From: Bifidobacterium breve
GTDB taxonomy: Bacteria > Actinomycetota > Actinomycetes > Mycobacteriales > Mycobacteriaceae
Assembly (NCBI GenBank): GCA_945882475.1
Contig: CAMCWJ010000161.1
Location: 1-6,902, forward strand
DNA length: 6,902 nt
Direction of reading: 5' to 3'
The notes beneath the pieces were generated by a model. The model ran no database searches. It was not told the origin of the DNA and worked only from the letters and a program-made list of their open reading frames with translations. Shown one piece after another: positions 3,833 to 6,902 of the stretch. Made by a program: the position numbers and the translations under genes. Positions within the stretch are counted from its first letter, which is position 1; each line of letters starts with the position of its first letter.

Positions 3833-6613
3833 ACTGACGATGATCTCAACCAGGACATCAACCAGGATCTTCCGGAATCCCCGTCGCAGTGGGACACCCC
3901 GCCGGTAGCCGACGGCGAGCTGCCCGAGCGGCTGCGGGTGCACTCGCTGGCCCGGGTGCTCGGGACCACCAGCAAGCGGGTGCTCGATGCGCTCAGCGGC
4001 ATGGACGGCCGCTCACGCAGCGCCCAGTCCAGCGTCGATCAGGCCGACGCGATGCGGGTTCGTGAGCTGCTGGCGGCCGACGACGCAGCCGGTTCCGAGA
4101 TGGTGATCGTCGCGCCGGAGCAGGCCTCCGACGAGAGCGCGATGGTGATCGTCGAATCCGATTCCTATATGCCTCTCTTCGTGGCGCCGCAACCGGTCGC
4201 TTCGCCCGCCGCCGACCCCGTCGAGGCGGACGACTCCGAGGACGACGAGGACGACGACGTCACCGACGAGGCGGGTGAGTCCGCCGACCGGCCCGCCAAT
4301 CGGCGTCGCCGCCGTGGCCGTCGCGGTCGCGGCCGGGGCCGGGGTGAGCAGGCTGAAGATGACGAGACCGAGCAGCCCGCCGGCGACGACGCCGTCACCG
4401 ACGGTGCCGACTCCGAGGCCGACGAGGACGCCACCGATGAGGACGGCGCCGAGGGCGAGGGCGTCACCCGCCGGCGTCGTCGGCGCAGACGCCGCAAGAG
4501 CGGGGCCGGCGACGACACTGAGGCCGGATCTACCGACGACCCGCCGAATACCGTGGTCCATGAGCGCGCGCCGCGGAAGAAAGCCGAACGCGATGCCGGC
4601 GAGATCCAGGGCATCAGCGGCTCGACCCGGCTGGAGGCCAAGCGGCAGCGCCGCCGGGATGGCCGCGACGCGGGACGGCGCCGCCCGCCGATCTTGTCCG
4701 AGGCGGAGTTCCTGGCCCGCCGCGAGTCCGTCGACCGGGTCATGGTCGTGCGCGACAAGATTCGCACCGAACCGCCACATCAGGGCGCCCGCTACACCCA
4801 GATCGCGGTGCTCGAGGACGGCATCGTCGTTGAGCACTTCGTGACATCGGCCTCCTCGGCATCGCTGGTGGGCAACATCTACCTCGGCGTCGTGCAGAAC
4901 GTGCTGCCCTCGATGGAGGCGGCCTTCGTTGACATCGGCCGCGGCCGCAACGGCGTCCTCTACGCCGGTGAGGTCAACTGGGAGGCTGCCGGTTTGGGCG
5001 GGTCCGCCCGCAAGATCGAACAGGCGCTTAAGCCGGGCGACTACGTCGTCGTCCAGGTCAGCAAGGATCCGGTCGGCCACAAGGGCGCGCGCCTGACCAC
5101 CCAGATCTCGTTGGCCGGGCGTTATCTGGTCTACGTGCCGGGGGCGTCGTCCACCGGCATCAGCCGCAAGCTGCCCGATACCGAGCGCCAACGTCTGAAA
5201 GAGATTCTGCGCGAGGTGGTTCCGGCCGACGCCGGCGTGATCATCCGCACCGCCTCGGAGGGCGTGAAGGAAGACGACATCCGCGGCGACGTCAACCGCC
5301 TGCAGGAGCGTTGGACCAAGATCGCCGAGCAGGCCGAGCAGACCAAGGCCAAGGCGGCCGGAGCGGCCGTGGCGCTCTATGAGGAGCCCGATGTCCTGGT
5401 CAAGGTGATTCGCGATCTGTTCAATGAGGACTTCTCCGGGCTTGTGGTGTCCGGCGAGACCTCCTGGGAGACCATCACCGCATACGTCAATGCTGTTGCC
5501 CCCGAACTGGTTCCGAAGATCACCAGATACGAACCCGCCGGTGGGGCGCAGTCCGATTCCGCCGGCCAGGCGGCTTCGGCAGGCCCGGACGTGTTCGCGG
5601 TCTACCGCGTCGACGAGCAACTGGCCAAGGCGATGGACCGCAAGGTGTGGTTGCCCTCGGGCGGCACGCTGGTGATCGACCGCACCGAGGCCATGACGGT
5701 CGTCGATGTCAACACCGGCAAGTTCACCGGCGCGGGCGGCAATCTCGAACAGACGGTCACCAAGAACAACATCGAGGCGGCCGAGGAGATCGTCCGCCAA
5801 CTTCGGCTGCGCGACATCGGCGGCATGGTGGTGATCGACTTCATCGACATGGTGCTGGAGTCCAACCGCGATCTTGTGCTTCGCCGGTTGACCGAAGCGC
5901 TGGGCCGTGACCGCACCCGCCATCAGGTGTCCGAGGTGACGTCGCTGGGCCTGGTGCAGTTGACCCGCAAGCGGCTGGGCACCGGCCTGATCGAGGCCTT
6001 CTCGACTACCTGCGCGGAGTGCGCCGGCCGCGGCACGGTCGTGCATTCCGACCCGGTCGACAACGGCCCCGCCGCCGCGGCCCGCAAAGCGGATACGCCG
6101 GGCCGGCGCAGCAGGCGGGGCAAGAAGGCGAAGGCCGAGGAAACCGTGGTGGCCCGGGTGCCCGCGCACGTCTCCGGAGAGCACCCGATGTTCAAGGCGA
6201 TGGCGGCCGCCACCGACCGTCCCGAGGGCGAGGACGAGGACGAGGACGCCGCAGGCGACGTCGCGGAGGAACTTGCGGCGACCGCCGAGCAGGTGGCACT
6301 GGAGACGGCCGAGGCGGACGTCGACGACCTGTCCGACGACGAGTTCGATGACGAGGACGACGAGGACGACGACGAGGGCGACGAACTCGACGAGGACGAG
6401 GACGACGAGGACGACGACGAACTCGACGAGGACGATGACGAGGACGACGACGTGGACGACGACGACGTGGACGATGACGAGGACGACGACGAGGACGACG
6501 AGGACGACGACGACGTCGAGATCGTCGAGGTCAGCGAGTCCGTGGCCGCACCCCGGCGCCCGCGCCGGCGAGCCGCGGCCCGCCCGGCGGGCCCGCCCGA
6601 GTTGGACGGCTGA
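3830..6613 (+). CDS. rne: Ribonuclease E (Rne/Rng family) with long disordered arms
   Basis: Essential endoribonuclease for mRNA decay and rRNA/tRNA processing; 927 residues from GTG 3830. Order: acidic N-terminus (1-30); IF2-N-like helical module (about 33-82); disordered arm with acidic stretches, the hydrophobic motif YMPLFVAPQP (113-122), an RG-rich block (157-172) and nine arginines (214-222); basic linker (270-287); then the catalytic core. The core has the S1 RNA-binding segment (about 345-430), the 5'-sensor motif VIIRTASEG (470-478), and the DNase I-like active site with D626 (VVDVNTG) and D670 (VVIDFIDM), equivalent to E. coli D303 and D346. The zinc-link is CAEC (C728, C731) followed by AGRG. 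A C-terminal tail has 51 acidic residues in 56 (840-895), then a basic patch (APRRPRRR). Catalytic and zinc ligands are intact. Unlike E. coli, where one arm follows the core, arms flank both sides, as in mycobacteria. Expression may be controlled by the folded leader. Confidence 0.97.
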   Translation: MTDDDLNQDINQDLPESPSQWDTPPVADGELPERLRVHSLARVLGTTSKRVLDALSGMDGRSRSAQSSVDQADAMRVRELLAADDAAGSEMVIVAPEQASDESAMVIVESDSYMPLFVAPQPVASPAADPVEADDSEDDEDDDVTDEAGESADRPANRRRRRGRRGRGRGRGEQAEDDETEQPAGDDAVTDGADSEADEDATDEDGAEGEGVTRRRRRRRRRKSGAGDDTEAGSTDDPPNTVVHERAPRKKAERDAGEIQGISGSTRLEAKRQRRRDGRDAGRRRPPILSEAEFLARRESVDRVMVVRDKIRTEPPHQGARYTQIAVLEDGIVVEHFVTSASSASLVGNIYLGVVQNVLPSMEAAFVDIGRGRNGVLYAGEVNWEAAGLGGSARKIEQALKPGDYVVVQVSKDPVGHKGARLTTQISLAGRYLVYVPGASSTGISRKLPDTERQRLKEILREVVPADAGVIIRTASEGVKEDDIRGDVNRLQERWTKIAEQAEQTKAKAAGAAVALYEEPDVLVKVIRDLFNEDFSGLVVSGETSWETITAYVNAVAPELVPKITRYEPAGGAQSDSAGQAASAGPDVFAVYRVDEQLAKAMDRKVWLPSGGTLVIDRTEAMTVVDVNTGKFTGAGGNLEQTVTKNNIEAAEEIVRQLRLRDIGGMVVIDFIDMVLESNRDLVLRRLTEALGRDRTRHQVSEVTSLGLVQLTRKRLGTGLIEAFSTTCAECAGRGTVVHSDPVDNGPAAAARKADTPGRRSRRGKKAKAEETVVARVPAHVSGEHPMFKAMAAATDRPEGEDEDEDAAGDVAEELAATAEQVALETAEADVDDLSDDEFDDEDDEDDDEGDELDEDEDDEDDDELDEDDDEDDDVDDDDVDDDEDDDEDDEDDDDVEIVEVSESVAAPRRPRRRAAARPAGPPELDG
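6347..6514 (+). repeat. GAC/GAG/GAT low-complexity tract coding the poly-acidic tail of RNase E
   Basis: 168 bases made almost entirely of Asp and Glu codons; only G850, L853, L865, V875 and V880 interrupt 51 acidic residues. The period is three bases with imperfect longer units such as GACGAGGACGAC. Such tracts tend to vary in copy number by slippage or unequal recombination, always in frame. The complementary strand is therefore artificially open in several frames. Confidence 0.9.
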
Positions 6614-6632
6614 CCCGCCGCCCTGCGGGTTT
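6613..6632 (+). terminator. Terminator-like hairpin at the rne stop codon
   Basis: ACCCGC (6613-6618), loop CGCCCT, GCGGGT (6625-6630) form six pairs and run directly into TTT (6630-6632). The stem starts on the last base of the rne TGA. The T-tract is very short, as is common in mycobacteria, so termination may be weak or partial. Confidence 0.5.
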
Positions 6633-6660
6633 GACCCTCCGGTGCTGGTCGGAGTACCCT
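6631..6660 (+). promoter_or_regulatory. SigA-type promoter for rplU
   Basis: TTGACC at 6631-6636 and TACCCT at 6655-6660 are separated by 18 bases and match the mycobacterial TTGACN and TANNNT hexamers. Initiation is expected near 6666-6667, leaving a leader of about 137 bases. This is the best-formed promoter in the window and would drive rplU and presumably the usual downstream rpmA-obg genes. Confidence 0.72.
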
Positions 6661-6680
6661 TGCACAGTTGCCGCCTGGCC

Positions 6681-6708
6681 CCGCCGGCGGCAGTGGTACC
6701 GCCGGCGG
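6681..6708 (+). repeat. Duplicated palindrome CCGCCGGCGG in the rplU leader
   Basis: The 10-base perfect palindrome CCGCCGGCGG occurs at 6681-6690 and again at 6699-6708, separated by CAGTGGTA. Because each copy is self-complementary, the pair is both a direct and an inverted repeat. In RNA it forms a ten-pair all-GC stem with an eight-base loop. Confidence 0.85.
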
Positions 6709-6803
6709 CCCCGGTGCGGCCCGCACTCCAGACCAGTTCGCGCAACCTCCGGTAGCGCGTGCCCGCTACACAGCGACGCCCGTCGCCGATTGGAAGAGGA
6801 ACG

Positions 6804-6902
6804 ATGGCAGCCGAGACAGCCACCTACGCGGTCGTGAAGACCGGCGGCAAGCAGTACAAGGTTGCCGTCGGCGACATTGTGAAGGTCGAGAAGCTCGAGA
6901 CC
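6804..6902 (+). CDS. rplU: 50S ribosomal protein L21, N-terminal 33 residues (3' end outside the window)
   Basis: L21 is a component of the large ribosomal subunit that binds 23S rRNA. The window shows 33 residues of a protein normally about 103 long. The segment VVKTGGKQYKVAVGD followed by VKVEKLE is the conserved start of L21 and close to the mycobacterial sequence. The N-terminus MAAETATYA is a few residues longer than the M. tuberculosis form as I recall it. ATG 6804 is preceded by GGAAGAGG (6792-6799) with suitable spacing, which settles the start. The frame stays open at the window edge. It has its own promoter and leader, separate from rne, and probably heads an rplU-rpmA-obg operon. 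Confidence 0.96.
   Translation, partial: MAAETATYAVVKTGGKQYKVAVGDIVKVEKLET

Larger units (their letters stand above)
6614..6803 (+). promoter_or_regulatory. rne-rplU intergenic region: structured 5' leader of rplU
   Basis: 190 bases without a supported gene. After the terminator-like hairpin and promoter, the leader (from about 6667) carries a very stable 10-bp hairpin at 6681-6708 in competition with a stem at 6668-6693, a 6-bp hairpin GTAGCG/CGCTAC (6752-6769) and a 5-bp hairpin GCGAC/GTCGC (6773-6786) that ends six bases before the ribosome binding site GGAAGAGG (6792-6799). Ribosomal protein operons often use leader RNA for feedback; that this one does is an inference. M. tuberculosis has dctA at this position, which is absent here. 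Confidence 0.6.

Noticed and set aside
6347..6514. Repeat tract as a CRISPR or satellite array
   Set aside because: The repetition is a three-base codon pattern inside the rne frame with no spacers; it is coding low complexity.
5923..6726. Minus-strand frame coding a long poly-serine protein
   Set aside because: The serines are the reverse-complement reading of the Asp/Glu codon tract of RNase E, not a real protein.
6693..6755. 20-codon upstream ORF in the rplU leader (GTG 6693 to TAG)
   Set aside because: The start sits in the loop of a 10-bp GC hairpin with no Shine-Dalgarno; open frames of this length are expected by chance in high-GC DNA.
4013..6823. 936-codon open frame on the minus strand opposite rne
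   Set aside because: It mirrors rne on the other strand; high GC and the GAC/GAG tract remove stops. The product is runs of Val/Leu with no domain, and the plus strand is unmistakably RNase E.
6631..6837. Plus-strand open frame running from the rne 3' side into rplU
   Set aside because: It reads through the promoter and leader and then out of frame into rplU; no family features and no ribosome binding site.

Overview
This window is a stretch of housekeeping chromosome from a high-GC actinobacterium, almost certainly a Mycobacterium or Mycolicibacterium. The gene order valS - folC - DUF4233 membrane protein - ndk - rne - rplU is the conserved mycobacterial order, and the proteins read like the M. 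tuberculosis orthologues Rv2448c to Rv2442c (family assignment from memory; no search was run). One difference from M. tuberculosis is that rne runs straight into rplU, with no dctA-like gene between them. All genes are on the plus strand.

Region by region: 1-1310 is the C-terminal half of valyl-tRNA synthetase. It is joined by a 4-bp ATGA overlap to folC (1307-2704), which is joined by a 4-bp GTGA overlap to a four-helix DUF4233 membrane protein (2701-3126). After 18 bp comes ndk (3145-3555). These four genes look like one translationally coupled operon, although ndk may also have its own leaderless transcript. A 274-bp gap (3556-3829) holds a candidate promoter and a long structured 5' leader for rne (3830-6613), which encodes RNase E with mycobacterial acidic and arginine-rich disordered arms. 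A 190-bp gap (6614-6803) holds a terminator-like hairpin, a well-formed SigA-type promoter and a second strongly structured leader, before the first 33 codons of rplU (ribosomal protein L21).

Functionally the genes serve translation (ValRS, L21), one-carbon/folate metabolism (FolC), nucleotide pools (Ndk) and RNA processing and decay (RNase E).

I see no mobile element, CRISPR array, phage gene, tRNA or rRNA, and no evident novel multi-gene system. The items most worth a second look are the two structured mRNA leaders (a hairpin that covers the rne Shine-Dalgarno, and mutually exclusive hairpins before rplU), an IF2-N-like module at the start of RNase E, and the extreme charge blocks of that protein. 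Hairpins were found by reading complementary arms; no folding energies were computed.
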